64,000 nt of DNA from Thiohalobacter thiocyanaticus (GTDB lineage: Bacteria; Pseudomonadota; Gammaproteobacteria; Thiohalobacterales; Thiohalobacteraceae): contig NZ_QZMU01000001.1 of NCBI RefSeq assembly GCF_003932505.1, forward strand, positions 2,613,001 through 2,677,000, given 5' to 3'. The notes beneath the pieces were generated by a model. That model did not search any database. It was not told where the DNA came from and was given only the letters and a program-made list of their open reading frames with translations. The position numbers were made by a program, and so were the translations under genes. Below, piece by piece: positions 1 to 7,716 of the stretch (position 1 is its first letter; every line of letters starts with the position of its first letter).

Positions 1-2
1 CC

Positions 3-119
3 GGTTATGCTGAACGTTATCTGTCACATCGCTTTTCGCGACTACATGAGTGGATTTCCCGGAACTTCTTTGTATGCACGGATTATGAGGTGAGGGGGAA
101 AGCCCGTGACACACTGTAA
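3..119 (+). CDS. Possible 3' end of an unidentified gene
   Basis: A reading frame is open from the window edge to a TAA at 117-119 and encodes 38 residues rich in aromatic and charged amino acids (contains RFSRLHEWISRNFF). It could be the C-terminus of a gene that begins outside the window. Another frame is also open, to a TGA at 91-93, so the assignment is weak. I do not recognise a family. Confidence 0.2.
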   Translation, partial: GYAERYLSHRFSRLHEWISRNFFVCTDYEVRGKARDTL

Positions 120-131
120 TTTTCAAATCCC

Positions 132-162
132 TTGTCACCTCTCGTCACGATGGGGCTATACT
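132..162 (+). promoter_or_regulatory. Candidate promoter of the diguanylate cyclase gene
   Basis: TTGTCA (132-137) and TATACT (157-162) are separated by 19 bp, slightly long for sigma-70. They lie 35 bp upstream of the start codon at 198. The sequence fits a housekeeping promoter, but the spacing makes this only a candidate. Confidence 0.25.
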
Positions 163-197
163 GGTGTATTTGAGCCACCAAATACGCCCCCTGACTT

Positions 198-1061
198 ATG
201 CTCGTAGATCTGAAAGCGCTTTATCCTAAACTGATTAACCTGATGCTGGACGCGGTTTTCGTGGTCGATGGGGACAACCGGATCGTCTTCGTGAGTGATG
301 CGTGTGAGGCACTGCTCGGTTACCGTGCCGACGAGCTGACCGGTACCCCGATCACCGACTATATGCATCCTGACGACCTGGCGGCCACACGAGCATCCAT
401 TGTCAGGGTAATGAACGGTCAGCCCCACAGTGACTTCCGTAACCGTTATATCCATAAAGATGGCTCAATCGTACACATCCTGTGGTCTGCCCGCTGGTCC
501 GAGGAGGACGGTGTGCGGATCGGTGTGGCGCGGGACGTGACGGCCCTCAGGCAGGCCGAGGAGAAATTGCGTTTCCTCGCCCATCACGATCCGCTGACAG
601 GGGTGACTAACCGATCGTTGTTCGATGATCGACTGGATTCAGCTCTGCGTGCTGCCCGTCGTCACCAGAGCAGTCTGGCTTTGCTGTTTCTGGATATCAA
701 TGATTTCAAGTATATTAACGACACCCATGGACATGCGGTGGGTGATCGTGTGCTCTGTACGATCGCACGACGGCTGAAACGCTGCGTACGTGAGACCGAT
801 ACGGTGGCCCGGATGGGCGGTGATGAATTCATTGTGCTGTTGACGGACATCCAGTCGCCGGATGCCGTATCCAGGAAGGTGGAGCAGATTGTCGCGGTCC
901 TGACCGAGCCGTTGGGCACTGAATTCGGCGAGATCAAAACGCCGTCCTGCAGTATCGGCGTGGCCTGTTATCCAGCAAACGGAGAGGATGCCGATACCCT
1001 GCTGAGCCACGCAGATGACGATATGTACCGGCAGAAAGGGCGGCGCTCGCAAACCGGCTGA
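198..1061 (+). CDS. PAS-GGDEF diguanylate cyclase
   Basis: This 287-residue protein should make cyclic di-GMP from two GTP in the cytoplasm. An N-terminal PAS domain (about residues 8-118) is followed by a GGDEF domain (about 120-285). The active-site motif is intact (MGGDEFIVLL). An allosteric inhibitory RxxD site (RETD) sits exactly five residues before it, so product inhibition is likely. There is no membrane segment or EAL domain. The PAS domain shows no obvious cofactor residue, so the input signal is unknown. The gene stands alone in the low-GC left end of the window. Confidence 0.9.
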   Translation: MLVDLKALYPKLINLMLDAVFVVDGDNRIVFVSDACEALLGYRADELTGTPITDYMHPDDLAATRASIVRVMNGQPHSDFRNRYIHKDGSIVHILWSARWSEEDGVRIGVARDVTALRQAEEKLRFLAHHDPLTGVTNRSLFDDRLDSALRAARRHQSSLALLFLDINDFKYINDTHGHAVGDRVLCTIARRLKRCVRETDTVARMGGDEFIVLLTDIQSPDAVSRKVEQIVAVLTEPLGTEFGEIKTPSCSIGVACYPANGEDADTLLSHADDDMYRQKGRRSQTG

Positions 1062-1168
1062 TGCGCTTCCGGGGTACTGGCATTGACTGGCGTCGCGATT
1101 GCAGGCCGTTTCGGCCCGCGGCGTGCAGCGCCCCTGAGCATGGCTATTAGGCCGCCATAGGTGATATC

Positions 1169-2515
1169 GTGAAAGACTTACAGGACCGAACCACGAAATA
1201 TCAAGCTGATAGCTTGACTCTGATTGGGGCTGTGTCCTTGGGTACGGGTGTAATGATCGGTGCCGGGATATTCGCATTGACCGGTCAGATGGCAGAGATG
1301 ACCGGGGTGTTGTTTCCCTTGGCATTTCTTTCAGCTGCATTGATCGTTTCGTTCAGCGCCTACTCATACGTGAAGATGTCTAATGCCTTCCCATCGGCAG
1401 GTGGCATCGGCATGTATCTCTACGAGGCTTATGGCAGCACCTTGCCGACTGCTTTTAATGCTTTGCTGATGTATTTTTCCATGGTGATTGCTCAGAGCTT
1501 CCTGGCCCGTACGTTCGGATCCTATGCAGTTCAGGTTATTGACGTGGGGGACCGCAGTATACTCGTTCCGGGGCTGGGTGTTGGTCTTTTGCTCGTGGCC
1601 TTTGTTATTAATTTGTCTGGTAACCGCCTGATTGAAGGGATAGCTTCATTCATTGGCTTTCTGAAAATCGGCGGCATTATCCTTTTTGGTGTGGTCGGTG
1701 TATGGCTGGCGGACAGCATTGCGGTGGATTTCACCCAAACAACTCCCGAGTCAACGGCCGCCGGCTTTCTTGCTGCAACGGCGCTGGGGATTCTCGCGTT
1801 TAAAGGGTTTACTACAATTACAAATAGTGGATCGGAGCTTAAGGACCCACATCGCAATGTGGGTCGGGCCATTACGATCTCAATTGCTTTGTGCGTTGTC
1901 ATTTACAGCCTGGTGGGCTTTGCGGTTGCCAGTAACCTGTCACTCAGCGAGATTATTGCCACGCGGGATTATTCGCTGGCTGCAGCCGCAAGGCCGGCAT
2001 TGGGAGAGTATGGCCTTTGGTTTACAGTTATTTTAGCAATGATGGCTACAGCTGGCGGAATCATTGCCAGCATTTTTGCTGTATCAAGAATGCTTGCCAT
2101 GCTCACGGAAATGAAACTGGTGCCTCACAGTCATTTCGGCATGCCAGGTACTATTCAAAAACACACTTTGGTTTACACCGTGGTGCTGGGTCTGGCATTG
2201 ACGGCGTTCTTTGATCTGACGCGGATTGCGGCGTTAGGCATCATTTTCTACCTGGTCATGGATATCGCTGTTCACTGGGGCGTACTGCGCTATTTGCGTA
2301 ATGAAATTGGGGCCAAGATATGGGTTCTCATCACGGCCATCGTCTTGGATCTCGTCGTGCTCGCAGGGTTTGTCTGGGTCAAGCTGGCTTCGGATTCTTT
2401 GGTTGTCGGCGTGGCTGCTTCTGCCATGGTGTTGATACTGGTTTTTGAAGGTGTTTTTCTCGGTCGCCGTTCCAGGGCAGAAACCTATGCACATCAGGAT
2501 CATAAATCAGAATGA
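1169..2515 (+). CDS. APC-superfamily amino acid permease
   Basis: This 448-residue integral membrane protein has about twelve hydrophobic segments. Its first helix carries the APC-family signature (GTGVMIGAGIFALTGQ), typical of amino acid/polyamine/organocation transporters. The start is GTG at 1169, preceded by AGGTGA at 1159-1164. The substrate cannot be read from sequence. Base composition is clearly lower in GC than the core genes to the right, which suggests acquisition by transfer. An attC-like site begins 84 bp after its stop codon. Confidence 0.85.
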   Translation: MKDLQDRTTKYQADSLTLIGAVSLGTGVMIGAGIFALTGQMAEMTGVLFPLAFLSAALIVSFSAYSYVKMSNAFPSAGGIGMYLYEAYGSTLPTAFNALLMYFSMVIAQSFLARTFGSYAVQVIDVGDRSILVPGLGVGLLLVAFVINLSGNRLIEGIASFIGFLKIGGIILFGVVGVWLADSIAVDFTQTTPESTAAGFLAATALGILAFKGFTTITNSGSELKDPHRNVGRAITISIALCVVIYSLVGFAVASNLSLSEIIATRDYSLAAAARPALGEYGLWFTVILAMMATAGGIIASIFAVSRMLAMLTEMKLVPHSHFGMPGTIQKHTLVYTVVLGLALTAFFDLTRIAALGIIFYLVMDIAVHWGVLRYLRNEIGAKIWVLITAIVLDLVVLAGFVWVKLASDSLVVGVAASAMVLILVFEGVFLGRRSRAETYAHQDHKSE

Positions 2516-2599
2516 AAACATGGATATAAAACTGATGGGGGAACGATAATGTACGAAGACATGCGAGGTTTTTTGTGCAGTAGAGAAGGATCTTGAATT

Positions 2600-2686
2600 G
2601 CCTAACAAGACAAATTCACTCGGACGTAAAAAGGCATCGCTCCTTCGTCGCTTTACTTCTTCCGCCGGTGATTTACGGCGTTAGAG
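2600..2686 (+). mobile_element. Integron attC-like recombination site
   Basis: The segment begins with GCCTAAC (2600-2606, an R''-type RYYYAAC box) and ends with GTTAGAG (2680-2686, an R'-type GTTRRR box). Between them lies an imperfect palindrome: CGGACG at 2621-2626 on the left and GCCGGTGATTTACGGC on the right. The size (87 bp) and layout fit gene-cassette attC sites. The last base of the R' box departs from GTTRRRY. A 15-codon ORF (2549-2596, preceded by GGGGGAA) stops three bases before it, the usual place for a cassette stop. No integrase is in the window, so it would be an orphan site. Confidence 0.55.
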
Positions 2687-2700
2687 CGGATAAGGAAAGA

Positions 2701-2817
2701 ATGGAATCTGTTTTAATAATCGGTACTGCAATTGCAGTGGCTGCCACGAATATTTGGTTAAAATGGAAGGGGGCTGTCCCTGTTTCCAGCCCCCTTTTTT
2801 CATACCGGCTTCCGTGA
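2701..2817 (+). CDS. Small hydrophobic ORF (hypothetical)
   Basis: A 38-codon ORF directly follows the attC-like site and is preceded by AAGGAAAG. It begins with a hydrophobic stretch (MESVLIIGTAIAVAATNIWL). Its second half runs through a terminator-like hairpin and over the transposase remnant on the other strand, so it may be a truncated or chance frame. I do not recognise it. Confidence 0.2.
   Translation: MESVLIIGTAIAVAATNIWLKWKGAVPVSSPLFSYRLP
2769..2800 (+). terminator. Rho-independent terminator-like hairpin
   Basis: GGGGGCTG (2769-2776) pairs perfectly with CAGCCCCC (2787-2794) across a 10-nt loop and is followed by six T. It would stop plus-strand transcripts from the permease/attC region. 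It overlaps the transposase remnant on the minus strand, so it may originally have been an IS-end sequence. Confidence 0.5.
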
Positions 2818-2917
2818 CTCGCGAGATCAGTGTCGCCCAGACCTCGTGGTCGTACATCTCCCGGAAAAAGGCCACGATATCCCGCGTGCTTATGCCCTTG
2901 CCAGACTCCCTGACAGG
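2786..2917 (-). pseudogene. IS256-family transposase fragment
   Basis: Read on the minus strand from 2917, 44 codons contain GKGISTRDIVAFF, MYDHEV and TLISRVTEAG. These match the conserved helix-turn-helix region of IS256-family transposases (typically ..KGMSTRDI...Y.V.VSP..IS.VTD). Only this piece remains: no DDE residues, no start and no recognisable inverted ends. It is a decayed insertion sequence beside the attC-like site. Confidence 0.6.
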
Positions 2918-3004
2918 GCTTCTGCGTCAAGGGTATTGGCCTGTGAGCAGTTACACAATCTGATTTACAGTCTCGTGTAACACTGTACCGGCCGGCTGTG
3001 ATGC

Positions 3005-4930
3005 TCACGCATTGTCGACAATCGTCTCGATACGTTCCTGGTTGGTATTCCCTGAGGTATCGAACACCCTTACCTTCACGCTGGCTGACCCCTCGCCGGT
3101 CTGTGTGGTGTCCCAGTTGAAGGTATAGGGCGCGCTTGTGTCTTCGCCCAACTTGACGCCGTTGACGAACAGTACGGCTTTGCGCACCTGTACGTTGTCG
3201 GTCGCACCCACCTTGACGGTGACCTGCCCGGCTACGCTGTTACCCTCCGACGGCGAGATAAAAGTCATCTGCGGAGGAGTGTCGTCCAGGACCGGCTCCT
3301 CAGGCGACGGCTCCGGATCGGCATCGGGTTCCGGCGATGCTGCCTGAACGTTGTTCACCTTGACCTCGATCCATTTCTGCGCGCTGTTTCCCGACGCATC
3401 GAAGACCCTGACCTTCAGCCCGGTATTGCCATCCGCCGCAGCGGTTGTATCCCAGCTGAAGCTGAAGGGCTCCGCATTGTCGACACTGTGTTTGCGGCCG
3501 TTCACGAACAGGACGGCCTTGTTCACAGCGACGTTGTCTGTGGCATCGATCTTCACGGTAACCCGGCCCGATACGTCGGCGCCTTTGGTCGGCGAGACGA
3601 AGCTCACCTGTGGCGAGGTGGAGTCGATCCCCGGCTCGGGCGCGGGTTCGGGTTCCGGCTCGGGCGTGGGTTCCGGGTCCGGCGAGGCCCCGGTCTGGGC
3701 GGCCATGACCGCAGCCATGGCATCGATCCGCCCGTGGCCATAGTAACTGTCAAAACCCGAACTGCCCAGGTCGAGCGCACTGCCTTCCAGCGCGAGTTCA
3801 AGTTCCCGCGGTGTCAGTGCCGGGTTCATCGCGCGCATCAAGGCAACGACGCCGGCTGTCAGCGGACTGGAAAAAGAGGTCCCTGAGACCCTGGCATAAC
3901 CGCCGTCACGGGTCGTGGTGTAGAGCCCGGCGCCGGGGGCGGCGACGTCCACATAATCACCGTAACTGGACCAACTGGTGATATTGTCCGACGACTCGGT
4001 AGCTGAAACGGTAATAACGTAAGGGCTGTCGTTATAGTTGTTGCGGGTGCCGCTGTTGCCCGCCGCGGCCACCACCACGCCGTTGCGGTCGTTCATGTAT
4101 CTGGCCGCATCCTGGATGGTCTGGCTGTGCGTAATGCCGTAGCTTATGTTGGCCACATCCGCCCCGTGATCGGCGGCCCAGATCAGACCCTCGGCGATAT
4201 CGCTCACGTAGGCAACGCCAGTGCTCTGATTGGAAACCCGAACCGGCATAATGCGGGTCTTCCAGGCAATCGAGGTTACACCGGTGCCATTATTGCTGAT
4301 CGCGCCCACCACGCCGGCAACCTGTGTGCCATGGCCGTTGACATCCGAGACACTGGAGCTGTTACTTACCGTGTTCCAACCCGACAGCACCTTGCCTTTG
4401 AGGTCGGGGTGGTTCGCATTGATGCCGGTGTCCAGCACCGCCACTGTCACCTGAGCTCCCAGGCTGTAGTCCCAGGCCATGGGCGCATTGACCTTATCCA
4501 GGTGCCAGGCATTGCTGTAGTAAGTATCGTTGGCGACCGTGTCCGCCAGTGCCAGCGGCCGATCTGCTTCCACGAATTCGATATGCGGATTACGCGATAA
4601 CACCTCACGCATCTTCTCAGCGACACGTTCCGGCACCTTCGCCAGGGCAACGCCAATCCCCGGCAGGGTGTCCTCAACCTCAAGGTCAGTGCCGGACACG
4701 CTCGCCAGCGCTACCCCCATGCCGGGCAGGCGGCGTTCCAGCTCGCGCTGTTTTTCATTGAGTTTCTCATTGATCCTTTCGCGGGCCTCGAGCAGCGCCC
4801 GGGGCTTGATGATCAATCTGGTGTAACCGGCTTCGGGTGGCCCGGCGTACACGCCATGCATCAATAGTGACAACGAGAGCCCTAACAACGTCGCGCTCTT
4901 GGGGTGCGCATGTCTCAAATTTTTCCTCAT
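3005..4930 (-). CDS. Secreted subtilisin-like serine protease with C-terminal Ig-like domains
   Basis: This 641-residue S8-family peptidase is predicted to be exported. The start chosen is ATG 4930 with AAGGA five bases upstream, followed by a signal peptide ending near HGVYAGP. An inhibitor-like propeptide (about 35-135) precedes the catalytic domain. The triad is visible: Asp in VAVLDTGINANHPDL, His in NGHGTQVAGVV and Ser in SGTSFSSPLTAGV. After about residue 440 two Pro/Glu linkers (PEPEPEPAPEP type) each precede a copy of an Ig-like domain of about 80 residues (TDNVAVNKAVLFVNG and TDNVQVRKAVLFVNG). Such repeats usually bind surfaces or carbohydrate. A perfect CRP-type site lies 119 bp upstream of the start. 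Confidence 0.92.
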   Translation of the reverse strand: MRKNLRHAHPKSATLLGLSLSLLMHGVYAGPPEAGYTRLIIKPRALLEARERINEKLNEKQRELERRLPGMGVALASVSGTDLEVEDTLPGIGVALAKVPERVAEKMREVLSRNPHIEFVEADRPLALADTVANDTYYSNAWHLDKVNAPMAWDYSLGAQVTVAVLDTGINANHPDLKGKVLSGWNTVSNSSSVSDVNGHGTQVAGVVGAISNNGTGVTSIAWKTRIMPVRVSNQSTGVAYVSDIAEGLIWAADHGADVANISYGITHSQTIQDAARYMNDRNGVVVAAAGNSGTRNNYNDSPYVITVSATESSDNITSWSSYGDYVDVAAPGAGLYTTTRDGGYARVSGTSFSSPLTAGVVALMRAMNPALTPRELELALEGSALDLGSSGFDSYYGHGRIDAMAAVMAAQTGASPDPEPTPEPEPEPAPEPGIDSTSPQVSFVSPTKGADVSGRVTVKIDATDNVAVNKAVLFVNGRKHSVDNAEPFSFSWDTTAAADGNTGLKVRVFDASGNSAQKWIEVKVNNVQAASPEPDADPEPSPEEPVLDDTPPQMTFISPSEGNSVAGQVTVKVGATDNVQVRKAVLFVNGVKLGEDTSAPYTFNWDTTQTGEGSASVKVRVFDTSGNTNQERIETIVDNA

Positions 4931-5048
4931 TGTGTCCTTGCTCCGTGAGTGTGTTATCTGGCAACGTGAAAATGCGGGGCAAGAATGAAGCCAATCGGGA
5001 GAAATACCTATAAGCCAGGTCACATAAAGACGATTGATCACCGGGTTT

Positions 5049-5064
5049 TGTGATCATGTTCACA
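5049..5064 (-). promoter_or_regulatory. Perfect CRP/Vfr-type operator upstream of the subtilase
   Basis: TGTGA-N6-TCACA matches the cAMP receptor protein consensus in both half sites. It lies 119 bp upstream of the protease start. A -10-like TATAGG on the minus strand (5007-5012) would place the operator centre near -56 to -61, roughly a class I activator position, and no good -35 box is present. cAMP control of the protease is therefore plausible. The window also encodes an adenylate cyclase and a cAMP phosphodiesterase. Confidence 0.55.
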
Positions 5065-5239
5065 CGATCATCCGGCGGCACCTTGGGATCTGCCTGCTTG
5101 AAAATCGTGATTGGCGCGATCAACCCTGAATCACCCCAGGATAATCTGGGTTTTCTGTCAAAAAAATCGCCGGCTAGTCAACAATCCAGCAATAACCCTG
5201 TTATACCGGGGTAGGAGAAGGAACGGTGCCAGGGATGGA

Positions 5240-5295
5240 CAAAAGCATGCTGGCGTGGTTTTGCGCCACCAGAAAGACATGACAGCATGCTTTTG
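5240..5295. repeat. 13-bp perfect inverted repeat upstream of the dioxygenase
   Basis: CAAAAGCATGCTG (5240-5252) recurs inverted at 5283-5295 with no mismatch. The 30-bp loop begins with a second short hairpin (GGCG...CGCC, 5252-5267). There is no T-run after it. It could be an operator, an mRNA leader structure 38 bases ahead of the dioxygenase start, or a mobile-element trace. Confidence 0.6.
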
Positions 5296-5333
5296 CCGCT
5301 GAAGGCGTGTTGGCATTGTCATGGAGCCCGCAT

Positions 5334-6101
5334 ATGGCGAATACATACAAAGCTCTATTTCTCTCTCATGGTGGAGGGCCTATGCCGCTCATGGGAGACG
5401 CCGGGCATCAGGAAATGGTCTCATGTCTTGAGAATATTGCCTCGATCATCCCGAAGCCTGATGCTGTCGTGGTCGTAAGCGCACACTGGGAAGCGCGTCT
5501 TCCAACTGTTACCTCAGGGGCAACTCCGTCGCTGATTTATGATTATTCCGGATTTCCGGAAGAGTCCTACAATATCCGTTATCCCTGCGTCGGGGAGCCA
5601 TCCATCGCTCGAAAGATCCACGAGTTGCTCAGCGATTCCGGGATTCAATCCGGGCTTGATGAGGAAAGAGGGTTCGACCATGGTCTTTTTGTGCCGCTAA
5701 AAATCATGTATCCGGAGGCCGATGTTCCTTGTATTCAGCTATCGCTGGTCAGCTCGCTTGATCCTTGTGAGCATATTGAAATAGGTCGGGCTCTCCGGTC
5801 ATTGAGCCTCGATAATGTCCTGCTCGTCGGCTCCGGTTTCTCCTTCCACAACATGAAGGAACTTTTTCAGACGACCAACCCTGAATCCGAGAAGTTGAAC
5901 CATTCGTTTGAGGAATGGTTGCTGAAAACGTGTTGTGATCCAGGCTACTCGGAAGAAGAAAGGGTGCAGATGCTGGTTCGCTGGGCAGATGCCCCGGGTG
6001 CGCGCTATTGTCATCCGAGAGAGGAGCACTTGCTTCCTCTCCATGTTTGCTATGGGGTGCGCAAGCGCCATGCGCGGAATGTTTTGAACTTGAGATCATG
6101 A
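5334..6101 (+). CDS. LigB/DODA-type class III extradiol ring-cleavage dioxygenase
   Basis: This 255-residue protein of the 4,5-DOPA dioxygenase (YgiD-like) family is expected to be a metal enzyme opening catecholic rings. Conserved histidine motifs are visible in order: LSHGGGP, VVSAHWEAR, FDHGLFVPL and GSGFSFHN. The start is ATG 5334 with GGAG eight bases upstream; an in-frame upstream start at 5307 lacks an equivalent site. Length is normal for the family. Its GC content is low like that of its left neighbours, and no pathway genes flank it, so the natural substrate is unknown. Confidence 0.85.
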   Translation: MANTYKALFLSHGGGPMPLMGDAGHQEMVSCLENIASIIPKPDAVVVVSAHWEARLPTVTSGATPSLIYDYSGFPEESYNIRYPCVGEPSIARKIHELLSDSGIQSGLDEERGFDHGLFVPLKIMYPEADVPCIQLSLVSSLDPCEHIEIGRALRSLSLDNVLLVGSGFSFHNMKELFQTTNPESEKLNHSFEEWLLKTCCDPGYSEEERVQMLVRWADAPGARYCHPREEHLLPLHVCYGVRKRHARNVLNLRS

Positions 6102-6284
6102 ACAAAAAATCGAGCATGTACCTGTGGTGAACCGGATTGTTACAAGGCCGTGCAGCCGACGCTGTAGTTTCCGTTCTTTAATGGACGCCTTCTGACTGAT
6201 AACTCAGTGGACTTCCCCGTCATGTGACGGCAGCCCTGCGGCTCTGCGGTTCCACTCCCACCTTCCGAAGTCGTCCACGGTCGT

Positions 6285-6869
6285 TCATTTGCCTGCCCGG
6301 CCGGCTACGGAGGCCTCCTCGACCTCCGTCAGTTTCCCTGTTCTGCAATCATAGATATATCCGTAAATCGGGATCTCCGGAGGCACCATGGTGCAATTAC
6401 GGATGCGTTTCACGTCTGCCGTCACGCTCTTTGCCTGGTCGGGGATGGTCAGCCACTGGATGAATTTCCCATCGCTCGTGCCCGGTCCTTCACCGCTGTC
6501 GTGCCAGCCCGAGGTATCGATATTTGCGGTCTTCAGGCTGCTTTCTAGCAGGTCACCCATGATCTCGCTGGTGAATGTTTCCATGCCACAGTCGGTATGA
6601 TGAATCACGAACCACTCCCGGGTTCCGAGAAGTTTGTAGGAAATGACCAGTGAGCGAATGGCGTCGTCGCTGGCACGGCCGCCGGCATTGCGAATCACAT
6701 GGGCGTCGCCTTCCGCCAGGCCGGCGTACTTGGCCGGGTCCAGTCGCGCGTCCATGCAGGTCAGGATGGCAAAGTGTCTTCCCGGTGGCATGGGCAGTTT
6801 GCCCTTGTCGCCGAAGTTGGAGGCGTATTCGGCATTTGCTGCCATGACTTCATCGACGATCTTGCTCAT
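6285..6869 (-). CDS. Beta-class carbonic anhydrase
   Basis: This 194-residue protein should interconvert CO2 and bicarbonate. The zinc site is readable: Cys and Asp in [10 protein letters not shown] and His/Cys in IHHTDCGM, the arrangement of the short archaeal/actinobacterial-type beta-carbonic anhydrases. VIRNAGGR is also conserved. The start is ATG 6869, preceded on the minus strand by AGGGGAAG; the longer frame to 6977 has no family support. No signal peptide is seen, so it is cytoplasmic. It stands alone, convergent with the dioxygenase. Confidence 0.88.
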   Translation of the reverse strand: MSKIVDEVMAANAEYASNFGDKGKLPMPPGRHFAILTCMDARLDPAKYAGLAEGDAHVIRNAGGRASDDAIRSLVISYKLLGTREWFVIHHTDCGMETFTSEIMGDLLESSLKTANIDTSGWHDSGEGPGTSDGKFIQWLTIPDQAKSVTADVKRIRNCTMVPPEIPIYGYIYDCRTGKLTEVEEASVAGRAGK

Positions 6870-7193
6870 GAGTAGCTTCCCCTCGTGCTGCGGGTCTCGA
6901 ATGGGCGCAGGTGACAACACCAGCGGACATGCAGTAGCCACGCGTACTGCAGCGCCTGCAGATTCAAGCATAGCCAATGGCCGGGCAGGTGCCAGTGCCT
7001 GTGGCTGATCCCGTCAGGCTTGTTCGCCCCGGAAATTCGGCCCGGGCTTTTCATCCGGCACCTGCTTCTGGCTGATATGCATCAATAAACCTGGCTGGAA
7101 TTCTCGCGATTATCGTTTATGTTTTAGATGCCCGGGACGAGTCTGGCGTCCGGGTGCCAGGTTTCCCAGATAGCCTTGAACAAGGAGTGAGTA

Positions 7194-7610
7194 ATGGATA
7201 AGAAGATCTTGATGGTTTCGGCGCTGTCTGCCTCGTTGGTATTGTCTTCCGGGCTGGCTGTCTCGGCAGATCAGGACCGCGCCCAGGTCCAGGACCGGAC
7301 CCAGCAGCAGGAGCAGATCTATGGCAGTCAGCTGATGACCGACCAGGAGCGTAACGAGTACCAGCAGCGCATGCGCTCGGCCGGCTCCGCCGAGGAGCGG
7401 CAGCAGATCCGCCAGGAACACCATGAACGCATGAAAATGCGGGCACAGGAACGTGGCGTGACCCTGCCCGATGAGCCGCCTGCCCGCGGCAGCGGCAAGG
7501 GCATGGGGCAGGGCGACGGCATGGGTCAGGGCGGAGGCATGGGCCAGGGTGGCGGCATGCGCAAGGGCGGCGGTATGGGCCAGGGCGGAGGCATGGGCCA
7601 GGATCGCTGA
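7194..7610 (+). CDS. Periplasmic protein with Gly/Met repeat tail (unknown function)
   Basis: This 138-residue protein has a strong ribosome binding site (AAGGAGTGAG) and a clear signal peptide ending near LAVSADQ. The middle (about residues 45-95) is charged and helical: LMTDQERNEY, then AEERQQIRQEHHERM, an arrangement I recognise from small uncharacterised periplasmic proteins of proteobacteria. The last 35 residues are tandem GQGGGM-type units. The Met- and His-rich make-up could suggest metal contact, but that is inference. A strong terminator follows, so the gene is probably monocistronic. Confidence 0.75.
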   Translation: MDKKILMVSALSASLVLSSGLAVSADQDRAQVQDRTQQQEQIYGSQLMTDQERNEYQQRMRSAGSAEERQQIRQEHHERMKMRAQERGVTLPDEPPARGSGKGMGQGDGMGQGGGMGQGGGMRKGGGMGQGGGMGQDR

Positions 7611-7651
7611 TCCAGTGTCGGCATAGCATTCATTCCTCAACGAGGTTCACG

Positions 7652-7681
7652 GCTGCGCCGTCTGGCGGCGCAGCTTTTTTT
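7652..7681 (+). terminator. Rho-independent terminator after the Gly/Met-repeat gene
   Basis: GCTGCGCCG (7652-7660) pairs perfectly with CGGCGCAGC (7666-7674) over a 5-nt loop, followed by seven T (7675-7681). This is a canonical intrinsic terminator 42 bp after the stop codon. Confidence 0.9.
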
Positions 7682-7716
7682 GTGCCTGCGCCGGGGTGAC
7701 GGTAGCATGCCCAGGC

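Noticed and set aside
2549-2596. 15-codon ORF (MYEDMRGFL...) as a truncated ubiD start
   Set aside because: The resemblance to the UbiD N-terminus covers only about eight residues; too short to support.
2942-2957. Second CRP-type site (TGTGAGCAGTTACACA)
   Set aside because: One mismatch in the right half, and it lies downstream of the subtilase stop within a decayed region, so no gene would be controlled.
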